Assembly: GCA_045538305.1 (NCBI GenBank)
Contig: JAZSRC010000084.1
Coordinates: forward strand, 10,524 to 74,523
DNA: 64,000 nucleotides
From: SFHK01 sp045538305
GTDB lineage: Bacteria > Bacillota > Clostridia > Christensenellales > Aristaeellaceae
Direction: 5' to 3'
Position numbers and translations under genes: made by a program. Positions within the stretch are counted from its first letter, which is position 1. Every line of letters begins with the position of its first letter. Shown here one piece after another: positions 1 to 8,998 of this stretch. Under the pieces are notes generated by a model, which had not been told where the DNA came from, ran no database searches, and saw only the letters and a program-made list of their open reading frames with translations.

Positions 1-554
1 TGCGCGGCCAGCGCGGGAACGGGAATGTGGCACAGATAGGTTTCGCCGGGAATGAACTTGTCGTCGTCCACCTTTACGGACATCTTGATTTTGAAGCGGT
101 AGGCGAGTTCGCCCTTTTCGCGCATTTCCTGAAGCGCTTCCTTCAGGCGCAGGTTCTCCTCGGCTTCGTTGTCAACATACTGGCGATTCCAAAGGTCCCT
201 GCTCATGCGAACGAGCGTTCCTGCAAAGGAGCTTACATATCTTTTTTCACCGTTGATGTAGTAGTAATCTATGCAGCCGTCCTCTTCCATGCGGTCGAAT
301 TCCTCTTGCGTAAAATCACGCACGCGCTTGCGCATGATTTCCATTGCCTGCTCGCGGTTATAGGGAAAGCGCTTGGGCAGCATCTGAATGAGGCTGCGCT
401 CTACAATCAGGCGGTCCTTCAGAAACGAAGGGATGCTTTCCTTTTTCAGGCGGTTTTCGATCAGGCGAAGGGCACCGTCGAGATCGCCGGCCAGTTTGGT
501 TTTCAGTATATCTTCGGGAAGGTCGTACATCAGGCTTTCAAGCGGAAGACGCAT
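1..554 (-). CDS. Partial protein, possibly of a transglutaminase-like family (N-terminal part)
   Basis: The first 184 codons are visible and the gene runs off the left edge. The start is an ATG about 8 bases after an AAAGGGG ribosome binding site, just past the stop of the upstream methyltransferase-like gene, so the two are probably co-transcribed. The visible part begins MRLPLESLMYDLPEDILK, is rich in charged helices and has no signal peptide or membrane segment. The layout (a helical N-terminal domain, then a strand-rich section near residue 165 with 'YRFKIKMSV' and 'FIPGETY') reminds me of the N-terminal domain of some Clostridial transglutaminase-like proteins. The catalytic region is outside the window, so the family call is tentative. 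Confidence 0.5.
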   Translation of the reverse strand, partial: MRLPLESLMYDLPEDILKTKLAGDLDGALRLIENRLKKESIPSFLKDRLIVERSLIQMLPKRFPYNREQAMEIMRKRVRDFTQEEFDRMEEDGCIDYYYINGEKRYVSSFAGTLVRMSRDLWNRQYVDNEAEENLRLKEALQEMREKGELAYRFKIKMSVKVDDDKFIPGETYLCHIPVPALAA

Positions 555-560
555 AATACA

Positions 561-1571
561 TTATCCCCTTTCGTTGTAATCGCTGACGGCTTTATAGAAG
601 CTATCGATATTTGCCCACGGCGTTTTCGGCGGAATATCGCAGCCGGAGGAAATAACGAAATTCGGATGCAGGGCGCATACGTCGCGCATCAGCGTAATGG
701 TTTCGTTGTAAATGCTTTCGCATGTTCCGTTCAGGAACTGCGCCGCGGGATCGATATTGCCCATGATCACCACATTGGAGGGTGCTTTTTTCAAAAGCTC
801 GCGTATGTCGGTGGTATTTCCTACGTGATATGCGGCTGCGCCGATTTCCAGTATGTCATCAAACTGTTTGTAGACATTGTTTCCGCAGTTGTGGTAAATC
901 AGTATGAACTCGTCTGTCTGCACTTCGTCCGCGATGCGCTTTACAAAATCGCAGCTGAATTCCTTTGCAAGTCTAGGCGACAGAAGGCCGCCCAGGGGTT
1001 CGGCCATTACTACGCCGTCTGCACCCGCGTCGCGGTAGGACTTGATGTATTTAATCAGAAATTCCGTGGCCTTCTCAAGCGCCGCCAGCACGAAATCCGG
1101 ATCGTCGTAGCAATTGGCGAGCGCTTCGGTTACGTCCATTAGTCTTCCGGCCAATGAAAACGGACCAATGACGCCGGCAAATACCGGGCGGTCGGTAATG
1201 AGCGCTTTGGCTTTTCGAATGGCTTCAATATATCGGCCTGTGCGTCCCGCGCCGACTTCGGGAACGGGGAGAGCTTCGGCTTCCTCTTCGGATGTAATCA
1301 GCGCGCCGGTTACCGTGGGGACCTCGTAGTCGGAAAAATGAACGGTTGCGCCGAAAGCCTCCGCTTCTACCGAAAGATCCATCATGGATACGGAGGCGAG
1401 CGACGGCGTTCTGTCGGCGATGAGCTTCATGCCCTCGGCCTGACGGTCGCTGGAGTCGATCAGCTGGCGGACGCTGATGTTTAAAAGGCTTACAGAGGGA
1501 AAGGACAATACGGGCATGCCGTATTTCGGCGATTTCCCGATGAGCGATTGAATCCATTGCTTCATCTGCAT
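561..1571 (-). CDS. Uroporphyrinogen decarboxylase family protein, MtaA/CmuA-type methyltransferase-like
   Basis: 336 residues, a single TIM-barrel-sized domain. The start ATG follows GGAGG by 7 bases. Known: the UroD superfamily contains true haem-pathway decarboxylases and zinc-dependent corrinoid:coenzyme methyltransferases (MtaA, MtbA, CmuA). Seen: a His-x-Cys pair at residues 227-229 (YHNCGN) and a further Cys at 311 (SSGCDIPP), which is the zinc-ligand pattern of the methyltransferase branch. Other haem genes are absent nearby. I infer a methyl-transfer role rather than haem synthesis. No corrinoid protein gene is adjacent, so the substrate is unknown. It sits upstream of the truncated gene at the left edge with 6 bases between them. 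Confidence 0.75.
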   Translation of the reverse strand: MQMKQWIQSLIGKSPKYGMPVLSFPSVSLLNISVRQLIDSSDRQAEGMKLIADRTPSLASVSMMDLSVEAEAFGATVHFSDYEVPTVTGALITSEEEAEALPVPEVGAGRTGRYIEAIRKAKALITDRPVFAGVIGPFSLAGRLMDVTEALANCYDDPDFVLAALEKATEFLIKYIKSYRDAGADGVVMAEPLGGLLSPRLAKEFSCDFVKRIADEVQTDEFILIYHNCGNNVYKQFDDILEIGAAAYHVGNTTDIRELLKKAPSNVVIMGNIDPAAQFLNGTCESIYNETITLMRDVCALHPNFVISSGCDIPPKTPWANIDSFYKAVSDYNERG

Positions 1572-1645
1572 AATTTTTCCTCCGTGTGCGTTTCTTTCCG
1601 GTATTCTGCTGATAGGGGAGTGCGTAGGGTATTTTCAGGACGCGG

Positions 1646-2347
1646 CTATGGAAAAGAGAGTTCTTTACCGTTCGCCTTCAGCCATTTTTTCCATATTTCA
1701 TAATCGGGCATTCGTGCTTTTACATCCGCCCAGAAGCGATCGGAGTGGTTAAAGTGATTCAAATGGCATAGTTCGTGTATGACTACGTATGTAAGCGCCT
1801 CTTTGGGCGCCATGATCAGCTTCCAGTTAAAGTTGAGGTTTCCTTTGCTGGAGCAGCTGCCCCAGCGCGTGCGCTGTTCGCGTATGGTGATTCGTCCGTA
1901 GGTTTTTGAAACGGTTGGCGAGTAAATGTCAATTGCTTCGCGGATTCTTGCCAGCGCGAGCTTACACAGGTAGTTTTTTACCTGCATATCGATAGCTCCG
2001 TCCGCTTCGTTAACGGTCCTTACGGTGAGAATTCCGTCCTTCAGCGTGATCAGGTTGCGTCCGGCCTTTTCAATTTGAACGGGCGTAAGGCTGCCTTCGA
2101 TCAGAACGCTCTTTTTTCGGGAAAGATGGTTTTGTTCCGCGATTTGGTTAAACGTCCGGTGCATTTCGTCAAGCCAGTCAATGCGGCTTTTTACAAGCTG
2201 ATCCACGTCCCGAAGGCGCGCGTTCTTTGGCGCGTAAACGCGGATTTTGTTTACCGGAAGCGCCTGCAAGAGCACGTTTGTGCGGGCCCCGGAAGAGATC
2301 AGCGTATATTCAACGCTGCGTGCGCCGATTTTTAACTGTCGTTTCAT
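1646..2347 (-). CDS. YgjP/DUF45-type zinc metallopeptidase
   Basis: 233 residues, the usual size for the YgjP-like (WLM/SprT-related) metallopeptidases. The catalytic motif HELCH lies at residues 191-195, with a third zinc ligand His201 in the characteristic H-x-x-x-F-W context. The family signature RWGSCSSKG is at about 161-169. There is no signal peptide, so it is cytosolic. Its ATG overlaps the stop of the MreB-like gene upstream (ATGA, 2344-2347), which indicates translational coupling. The natural substrate of this family is not well established. Confidence 0.85.
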   Translation of the reverse strand: MKRQLKIGARSVEYTLISSGARTNVLLQALPVNKIRVYAPKNARLRDVDQLVKSRIDWLDEMHRTFNQIAEQNHLSRKKSVLIEGSLTPVQIEKAGRNLITLKDGILTVRTVNEADGAIDMQVKNYLCKLALARIREAIDIYSPTVSKTYGRITIREQRTRWGSCSSKGNLNFNWKLIMAPKEALTYVVIHELCHLNHFNHSDRFWADVKARMPDYEIWKKWLKANGKELSFP

Positions 2348-3354
2348 GGACGGCGCGATTCCTCCATTTCGTCCTCAATCAGGCACTGATAGGCTTTCTG
2401 ATCCTTGAGAATGATGGAAAGCCCGTTGATTACGCAATTTTCCGGATTCTCCGCCACCTTCACCGGAAGATTCAACGCCTTTTTCAGATGCAGATCCAGG
2501 CCGAAAAGCTGCGCGCCGCCGCCTGCCAAGGTGACGCCGTTTTTGATCAGATCGGCGGAGATTTCCTCCGGCATAAAAAGCAGCAGTCTTGAAAGCATTT
2601 CTGTCAGCGCCTGCGCGACCTCGGCTACGCAGCCGGACACGGCGGATGCTGGGATTTCGCGCATACGCGGAAGCATGCACGAATAGTCGAACACGGCCTT
2701 TTGCGTCTTCACATCGCCGCTCATGCCAGAAAGCGCGCCCAGCTCATGCTTGATTTCCTTTGCGGTTTTGGGGCCGATTGCGTAACCGAAGCCGGTTCGA
2801 AGGCCGGATATAATGCGTTCATCCGCGCGCCGCATGCCAAAGGGCAAATAATCGCTCTTCAGCACGCGGCCCATGGAGATAATGGAAGCGGAAATTTTCT
2901 CTGCGCCGACGTCTGCAATCAGACATGCCTCCGGTTCCATAATCGGAAGGTTTGCACCCAGCGCGCATGCGACGTCGGACGGCGTCATACCAACGGCGGG
3001 GATGCCCTCGTCGATTACGCGGCGCTCGAATTCGTCGCGCACATCCGCGCGCATGGTGGCGGGCGCGGCGAGCAATACGCCCGGGCGCTTGATTACCCGC
3101 TTTTCCACATCGCCCGTCAGGGCGTGAATGCGCTTTGCCATGAGCGAAGTATCCGTAATGACGCCGCCCTGTACGCACTTTATTACCGCAACGCCCTCGG
3201 GCTCCCTTCCGTATATGGACAAAGCGCGTTCACCCCATGCGAACACTCCGCGCGCCTTGCTTTTTGCGGCAAACGCGGGCTCGCGGTATATTTCAGCCTT
3301 TGTCGCCATGCGGAGCATTTCGCTGCCTGCATCGATGGCATATTCCCAGTGCAT
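2344..3354 (-). CDS. MreB/Mbl-like actin-fold protein with degenerate ATPase motifs
   Basis: 336 residues from an ATG at 3354 (MHWEYAIDAGSEM), 11 bases after GGAGGT; the frame is open further upstream but that part overlaps spoIIID and does not align. The protein follows MreB/Mbl along its whole length, including the GVITD segment, the E-x-IK helix (TAKEIKHELG), and the C-terminal TLAGGGAQLFGL adenosine motif. Known: in Bacillus spoIIID is followed by mbl, and MreB proteins polymerise on the membrane to guide wall synthesis. Odd: phosphate-1 (DLGTAN in the family) reads DAGSEM, phosphate-2 (DIGGGTT) reads DVGAEK, and the EEP catalytic Glu region reads MTPSD. I infer a non-hydrolysing or non-binding paralogue. 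Confidence 0.8.
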   Translation of the reverse strand: MHWEYAIDAGSEMLRMATKAEIYREPAFAAKSKARGVFAWGERALSIYGREPEGVAVIKCVQGGVITDTSLMAKRIHALTGDVEKRVIKRPGVLLAAPATMRADVRDEFERRVIDEGIPAVGMTPSDVACALGANLPIMEPEACLIADVGAEKISASIISMGRVLKSDYLPFGMRRADERIISGLRTGFGYAIGPKTAKEIKHELGALSGMSGDVKTQKAVFDYSCMLPRMREIPASAVSGCVAEVAQALTEMLSRLLLFMPEEISADLIKNGVTLAGGGAQLFGLDLHLKKALNLPVKVAENPENCVINGLSIILKDQKAYQCLIEDEMEESRRP

Positions 3355-3622
3355 TGTCTTTCGGCACCTCCGATTGACGCTGTAAGTATTTTTCGCGCGT
3401 CGCCATACCGCCGCGCAGATGGCGTTCGGCCTTGTTTCTGTCGAGTATTTCTCCAACCTCTTGAAACAAGCCTGTATGATAGGTCTTGAGCCTGACGCGC
3501 ATATCCTTATGAACGGTTGTTTTGCTTACGCCTATGCGCTTTGCACATTCGCGTACCGTTGCGCCCGTTGCCAGTATAAACAGCGCTTCCTGCTGAATTC
3601 TGGCAATGATGTCTTCTCTCAA
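3293..3622 (-). CDS. spoIIID: Sporulation transcriptional regulator SpoIIID
   Basis: About 109 residues. SpoIIID is the mother-cell DNA-binding regulator that acts between sigma-E and sigma-K. The helix-turn-helix reads RECAKRIGVSKTTVHKD, nearly matching the Bacillus family, and is followed by the typical VGEILDRNKAERHLRGG. I choose a TTG start at 3622, about 10 bases after a GGAGG; it gives the same distance to the helix-turn-helix as in Bacillus SpoIIID. An upstream ATG at 3682 would add 20 unaligned residues. The 3' end overlaps the start of the MreB-like gene by about 60 bases. Its presence is strong evidence for a spore former. Confidence 0.9.
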   Translation of the reverse strand: MREDIIARIQQEALFILATGATVRECAKRIGVSKTTVHKDMRVRLKTYHTGLFQEVGEILDRNKAERHLRGGMATREKYLQRQSEVPKDNALGICHRCRQRNAPHGDKG

Positions 3623-3728
3623 AAAAACATCGCCTCCGGCAAACCCGTTTTTCAAGGCTATGCCGGAGGGCGGCCGGTTCATTCATTGAGGATATGGATC
3701 TCGGGCTGAAGGCCGGGGTTTACGCTTG

Positions 3729-5294
3729 TTATGCAATCGTGTCGTGAATCGTCTTGCGCACGGCGCCCTTGCCTTCGTTCATTTTCTTGAACGCGCTGAT
3801 AACCTGATCCGCAAGACCGGCTTTTACAAGGCTTATGCCGTAGATGCTTTCGTCCTCGAGAATCGGAAGCAGGATGCTCTCGACGCCGTCGTTGTTTCCA
3901 AAGGTCAGGCCGGCAATGCGGTCTTTCATTTCATTCAGGCGGGGATCGGGGGACACGGCCATTTCTTCGCCGTTGTCGTCAATACCCATCAGGTAGCGGA
4001 TCCAGCCGGCTTCAACCAGCACAATACCCCTCAGCTTGCTCGTATCCATGCCGCGTGCGATGTATTCCTTGATGGTTTCGCCAAAGCGGATGGAAAGCTT
4101 CTGGGAGGTATCGGTTGCGATTCGCTGGGGCGTGTCGGGCAGGAAGCAGTTGGGCAGGCGGTCGTTCAGGACCTCGCACAGGAAGGTTTCGGGCTTCATG
4201 ATTCCGGGATCGGTTACAACGGGCATGCCCTCCTGATAGCCGATTTGTTCAACCAGCGCCTTAAGGTCGGCATCGTTCATCTCCTGCCAGATGGTTTTGA
4301 AGTTCAGGAGGCAGCCGAATATGGCCAGGCAGGTGTGCAGGGGATTGAGGCATGTGGTAACCTTCATGCGCTCAACGCGCTCTACCGTTTCACGGCTTGC
4401 ATAGTATACGCCGGCTTTTTCAAGCGGGAGCTTTCCGTTGGGGAAATCGTCCTCAATGACGAGGTATTCCTTTTCTTCAGCATTTACAAACGCGGACGTA
4501 TAGGTATTTTTGGAGGTAATGATCAGGCCGCCGTCTTCAAAACCGTCCTCTGCCAGCACCTTCATGACGTTTTCATCCGGACGGGGGGTGATTTTGTCGA
4601 TCATTGTCCAGGGGAAGGATACCTTTTCGTTCAGATAGGCGAGGAAGCCTGCGTCGGCATAGCCGTTTGCAATCCACTTGCCTGCAACCATCTTTACCAC
4701 GTTTTCCAGCTTCTCGCCGTTATGGGAGCAGTTGTCCATGCTGACAAGCGCAAGGGGCGCGGCATTTTTGAGATAGCGCTTCAGAAGCATCTTGGTTACA
4801 TAGCCCATGAGGCCTTTTGCGTCCTCGGGCTTACCGTTTGCATCCTTTTCCGCAAACGCGGGAGCATATCCCTTTTCGGTAATGGTAAAGGAAGCCATCA
4901 TCAGGGAGGGACTTTCGAAAATTTCGGCGGCGCGCTCGTCGTCCTGAATGGTGAGGGATTCGACGATGGATGCCAGAACCTCCTTTTTGATGCTGCCGGA
5001 GGAAATCAGGGTAACATTTACGGACAGATTGTCAAACGGGCGATAGGCCTTTTCGATGATCTCGGAATCAAAGCCTTCGAATACGGCGATACCGGTATCG
5101 ATGACGCCCTGATTCAGAAGGCGCTGCGCTGCGCCGCCAAGAAACGCACGGAAAATGTTGCCTGCGCCGAAGTGAATCCACTGGGGATTCTTACGCGTGT
5201 TTTCGGTAATCTTTTGTACGTCATATTCCGGAAGCGTATAGCCCTTTTCAAGCCATACCTGTCGATTGGAAAGCTCCTTTAGATTCAGTTTCAT
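3729..5294 (-). CDS. Mannitol dehydrogenase family oxidoreductase (fructuronate/tagaturonate reductase-like)
   Basis: 521 residues, full length for the long-chain mannitol dehydrogenase/UxuB family. The N-terminal nucleotide fold shows HFGAGNIFRAF at about 41-51. A conserved VSMDNCSHNG segment is near 184-193, and the catalytic Lys-x5-Asn-x2-His pattern is at residues 311-320 (KVTTCLNPLH). Family members reduce D-fructuronate, D-tagaturonate or fructose with NAD(P)H. No uxaC or uxuA lies next to it, so the substrate cannot be fixed. The start ATG follows GAAGGA by about 10 bases. It is transcribed toward spoIIID with about 100 bases between, and may form its own unit. Confidence 0.85.
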   Translation of the reverse strand: MKLNLKELSNRQVWLEKGYTLPEYDVQKITENTRKNPQWIHFGAGNIFRAFLGGAAQRLLNQGVIDTGIAVFEGFDSEIIEKAYRPFDNLSVNVTLISSGSIKKEVLASIVESLTIQDDERAAEIFESPSLMMASFTITEKGYAPAFAEKDANGKPEDAKGLMGYVTKMLLKRYLKNAAPLALVSMDNCSHNGEKLENVVKMVAGKWIANGYADAGFLAYLNEKVSFPWTMIDKITPRPDENVMKVLAEDGFEDGGLIITSKNTYTSAFVNAEEKEYLVIEDDFPNGKLPLEKAGVYYASRETVERVERMKVTTCLNPLHTCLAIFGCLLNFKTIWQEMNDADLKALVEQIGYQEGMPVVTDPGIMKPETFLCEVLNDRLPNCFLPDTPQRIATDTSQKLSIRFGETIKEYIARGMDTSKLRGIVLVEAGWIRYLMGIDDNGEEMAVSPDPRLNEMKDRIAGLTFGNNDGVESILLPILEDESIYGISLVKAGLADQVISAFKKMNEGKGAVRKTIHDTIA

Positions 5295-5453
5295 TGGATC
5301 GCGTCCTTCCCATGATAATTACGTATATCATACCACTTTTCTTTCGTTTTTACAATCATTCATTTCTGTTTTACCGCGCGTAAGCAAGAAGGATTTTTAT
5401 TGCCTGATGTCGAAATACTTTTGTAACATTATTTTGCGGCGGAGGACGAAGGC

Positions 5454-8400
5454 ATGCCCTGGACAGAGGATCAATTGCGCGCAATCGAAGCAAGAGGGAA
5501 AAACCTTCTGGTTGCAGCAGCGGCCGGCTCGGGAAAAACGAGCGTTCTGGTCGAGCGCGTCATTCGCCTTGTAACGGAGGGCGTGAATGTTGACGATATT
5601 CTGGTCGTCACGTTCACCAGGGCGGCAAGCGCCGATATGCGCGAAAAGCTGACCAAGCGCTTTATGGAAATGGCTTCGTCGGGCGATTCCCGTGCGAGGG
5701 AACAGATGGAGCGGCTGGAGAGCGCAAACATTTCGACCCTGCATTCCTTTTGTACCGATATTCTTCGAAAGAATTTTGAACAGGCGGGGATCGATCCGAT
5801 GTTTCGGATCCTGGACGATGCGGAATATAAACAGCTGTCGGACAGAGCGATGGATGAAGCGCTGGAAAATGCGTATCTTGCCGGCGGCGAGGTTATGGAA
5901 GCGCTGGATTTTGCCAGAGGGCCCGAGCGCGTGCGCAGGCTGGCCTTTGATTTGCATAATTACCTGATGGAGCGGCCGGACGGAGAAGCATGGTTTGCAA
6001 ACGCCCTGTCGCTGATGGATGGTGACGGCTCCGTCTGGACGGACGCAATTCTGAAAGCAGCAAAGGAGCGGTTGCGGGAAGCAATAGCGCTGAATGAATA
6101 CGGCATACAGGAGGCGCTTCTGCCTTTGGGACCTTCCAATTATGCCGACGCCATGCGCGAGGATGGAGAGGTTCTGTCTGAGATGCTTTCGCTGGATTAC
6201 GACAATCTCTCGCTTGCGCTTTCGGGCTTTAAGCAGCTAACGCCAAAGCGCGCGTCCCGCAAAAAGGGCGAGGAGCGCAGCGAACAGGAGCAGGAGCTGG
6301 CTAACGAGGTTTCGGATATACGCGACAGGGTGAAGGCGGTTTGCAAAAAAGCGGCAAAGCTTATGTCGCTTTCCGCCGCCGAGTCTGTTAAGGATATCAG
6401 GCAGGACAGACCGCTGATTGAGAAGCTTTATGAAATCGCTCAGGATATGGAAGCAAGGCTTAAGGAATTGAAGCTCGCGCGCTGCGCCGTGACGTTTTCT
6501 GATCTTGAGCATCTGACGCTTCGGGTGCTTTCGGACGATTCTGTTTCTTCCGGCATTCGGGATTCCTTTAAATATGTGTTTGTGGATGAATATCAGGATA
6601 CGTCGGATGTACAGGAGGCCATTATACAAAGGATTTCCGGTACTGGCAATCTCTTTATGGTGGGCGATGTCAAACAGAGCATATATCGGTTCCGACAAGC
6701 GGAACCCAAGCTATTCCTTCAGAAATATGAGGAGTATGGGCGCGGCGGCGACAATGAGCGGATTGTTTTGAAAAAGAATTTCCGCTCCAGAGATAGCGTG
6801 CTTACCTTTGTAAATCACATTTTTGCGCGTGTGATGCACGGCGGAGTGAGCGAAATTGATTACGATGATAATCAGATGCTGTATAAGGGCGCGTCGTTTG
6901 ACGGGCCCGATACCCCTGTTGAAATGCATATTATAAACAAAAAGGGCGAAGGAGCGGAAAAGGACGAAGACGAGGCCGACGAAGCGGAAGAGCTTACGGA
7001 CGCCGAGCGCGAAGGTTTTTTGATTGCCGACAGAATCCATCGGCTGATGAAGGAGGATCCGTCCTTATCTTATCGCGATATATGCGTCATTACGCGCGTA
7101 AGGGTAAACGCGCTTGAGCATCTGGCGTCAGCGCTTTCGGCCAGCGGCATACCCGCCTATGCGGATGCGTCCGAAAGCTATTTTGACGCGCTCGAGGTAA
7201 TGCAGGTAATCTCCGCCCTCAGGCTGATTGTGAACCGGCGGCGCGATATTGATCTGATTTCCGTTATGCGCTCGCCCATGTTTTCCTTTACAACGTCTGA
7301 CCTTGCGTCCATCCGCGCTTGTGTAAACGCATCGTCGTTTTATGACGCGCTTCAGATGATCCGGGAAACCGATATGCGCGTGGATGCCTTTTTTGAAACG
7401 CTTGCCAGATGGCGCGCTTTGTCGCGTTCAATGCCGATTTCTAGGCTGATACGAAAAATATTGTCGGATACGGGCTTTTATACAACGGTGGGCGCTCTTG
7501 CGGGCGGCCGGCAGCGGCAGGCGAACATCGATCAGTTTTGCGTGCGCGCAAAGGCGTATGAACAGCATATCGGAGGCTCGCTTTCCGAATTTCTGGAATA
7601 TGCGCTTCAGATGAAAGCTAAAGGCGACGGGGACAGCGCGCATATTCTTGGGGAAAACGACGACGTAGTGCGTCTGATGACCTCGCATAAAAGCAAAGGC
7701 CTGGAATTTCCCGTTGTGTTTGCCTCGCTTCTTTCCAGACGCTTTCGCGAGTCGCGCTCGGAGGATCAGCTGAACGCGTCAAGGGACATGGGCTGTGCCA
7801 TACTGCATGTGGACCGAACACTGGAAAGCCGGCGCGATACCGTTTCCAGGCGTGCGATTGAAACCGTAAAATCGATGGAAGACCGCGCGGAGGAGCTTCG
7901 CATATTCTATGTAACGCTTACCCGTGCAAAATCGCGCCTGATATTGACGGGTACGGTCCGTGATCTTAAGGAAGCAAAAACCAGATGGAAAATTGCGGCG
8001 GGGCATCCGGATCTGTATAAAAATGCCCTGGATATCGCAGCGGCTGCAGTGATGGACTGCCCGGGCGCGGAGGCGATCGGAAGTGAAGCCAAGGCCGGTG
8101 TACCGCAGGTCAATGTATTTATACATGCGCCTTCCGATATCGGAAAACGGGAAATGGATGAAGACAACGCGAATGCAAGGGCCATTGAAATCGTAAACAA
8201 TGCCGAAACAGGGGCTGATTTTGACGAAACCATGAATCTTGCGCTTTTATGGAAATACAAGTATGAAAGCAGGATTTATGCGCCTGTGAAGCTAACGGTT
8301 TCAAACCTTGCTAGGGAAACTACGGGCGCGTTTGAAATTCCCAAAACCATTGAAAGGCCGGCTTTTTTGAGCGGAAGCGGCCTGACGGCGACGGAACGGG

Positions 8401-8906
8401 GAAGCGCGGTTCATGCGTTCCTCAGGCATCTGGATTATCGGGCGCTGAATCCGGAGGATATGCGCGCGTCGCTTCAAAACCAGCTTGACCAAATGCTGAA
8501 AAGCGGGAAAATTCACTTTTCGCAAACGGATGCGATTTTTATAGGCGATATCGCGCATTTTTTGCTGTCGCCTGTCGGGCGCCGATTAATGAACGCGAAG
8601 GAAATCCGCCGCGAGTGGCGGTTTAACCTCAGAATGCCCGCAGACGAAGCGGAAGTTGGCTTTGATCACGATGCAGAGGTCATTGTACAGGGCAGTATTG
8701 ATCTATGCTTTCTGGAAAGCGGCGAATGGGTGCTTGTCGATTATAAAACGGACAGGTATCAGGCGGATGATGAGATTGCGGAACGATATCGCCCGCAGCT
8801 CAGGCTGTATGCGCACGCGCTTGAACGGATTACGGGAAAGCGCGTAAAGGAGGCTGTGATCGCCATGATTTCCAGGGGCAGACAGATGCTTGTCGGGGTT
8901 TCATAA
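5454..8906 (+). CDS. addA: ATP-dependent helicase/nuclease subunit A (AddA)
   Basis: 1150 residues, slightly shorter than Bacillus AddA. It is the UvrD-type helicase and nuclease subunit of the AddAB double-strand-break repair complex. Seen: Walker A AAAAGSGKTS at 21-30, the DEYQD box near 377, VKQSIYRFRQ near 404, the SHKSKGLEFP motif VI region near 742, and a C-terminal nuclease domain with GSAVH, GSIDLCF and VDYKTD near 1095. The start ATG follows GGAGG by 8 bases. Odd: addB, which normally directly precedes addA, is not adjacent; the upstream gene is the divergent mannitol-dehydrogenase-like gene. Confidence 0.95.
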   Translation: MPWTEDQLRAIEARGKNLLVAAAAGSGKTSVLVERVIRLVTEGVNVDDILVVTFTRAASADMREKLTKRFMEMASSGDSRAREQMERLESANISTLHSFCTDILRKNFEQAGIDPMFRILDDAEYKQLSDRAMDEALENAYLAGGEVMEALDFARGPERVRRLAFDLHNYLMERPDGEAWFANALSLMDGDGSVWTDAILKAAKERLREAIALNEYGIQEALLPLGPSNYADAMREDGEVLSEMLSLDYDNLSLALSGFKQLTPKRASRKKGEERSEQEQELANEVSDIRDRVKAVCKKAAKLMSLSAAESVKDIRQDRPLIEKLYEIAQDMEARLKELKLARCAVTFSDLEHLTLRVLSDDSVSSGIRDSFKYVFVDEYQDTSDVQEAIIQRISGTGNLFMVGDVKQSIYRFRQAEPKLFLQKYEEYGRGGDNERIVLKKNFRSRDSVLTFVNHIFARVMHGGVSEIDYDDNQMLYKGASFDGPDTPVEMHIINKKGEGAEKDEDEADEAEELTDAEREGFLIADRIHRLMKEDPSLSYRDICVITRVRVNALEHLASALSASGIPAYADASESYFDALEVMQVISALRLIVNRRRDIDLISVMRSPMFSFTTSDLASIRACVNASSFYDALQMIRETDMRVDAFFETLARWRALSRSMPISRLIRKILSDTGFYTTVGALAGGRQRQANIDQFCVRAKAYEQHIGGSLSEFLEYALQMKAKGDGDSAHILGENDDVVRLMTSHKSKGLEFPVVFASLLSRRFRESRSEDQLNASRDMGCAILHVDRTLESRRDTVSRRAIETVKSMEDRAEELRIFYVTLTRAKSRLILTGTVRDLKEAKTRWKIAAGHPDLYKNALDIAAAAVMDCPGAEAIGSEAKAGVPQVNVFIHAPSDIGKREMDEDNANARAIEIVNNAETGADFDETMNLALLWKYKYESRIYAPVKLTVSNLARETTGAFEIPKTIERPAFLSGSGLTATERGSAVHAFLRHLDYRALNPEDMRASLQNQLDQMLKSGKIHFSQTDAIFIGDIAHFLLSPVGRRLMNAKEIRREWRFNLRMPADEAEVGFDHDAEVIVQGSIDLCFLESGEWVLVDYKTDRYQADDEIAERYRPQLRLYAHALERITGKRVKEAVIAMISRGRQMLVGVS

Positions 8907-8998
8907 GGTATGTAAATTATAAAACATTCGCTTATGCGGTGTTGCATTTCGGGTATAGGCATTGTATGATTTCTTCATAAAGGTATGCTTGCTGGGAG

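Noticed and set aside
27..1142. 371-codon plus-strand frame at the left edge
   Set aside because: It overlaps the minus-strand methyltransferase-like and partial genes, which have good ribosome binding sites and family motifs.
3726..5282. 518-codon plus-strand frame
   Set aside because: It is antisense to the mannitol-dehydrogenase-family gene, has no family motifs and no ribosome binding site.
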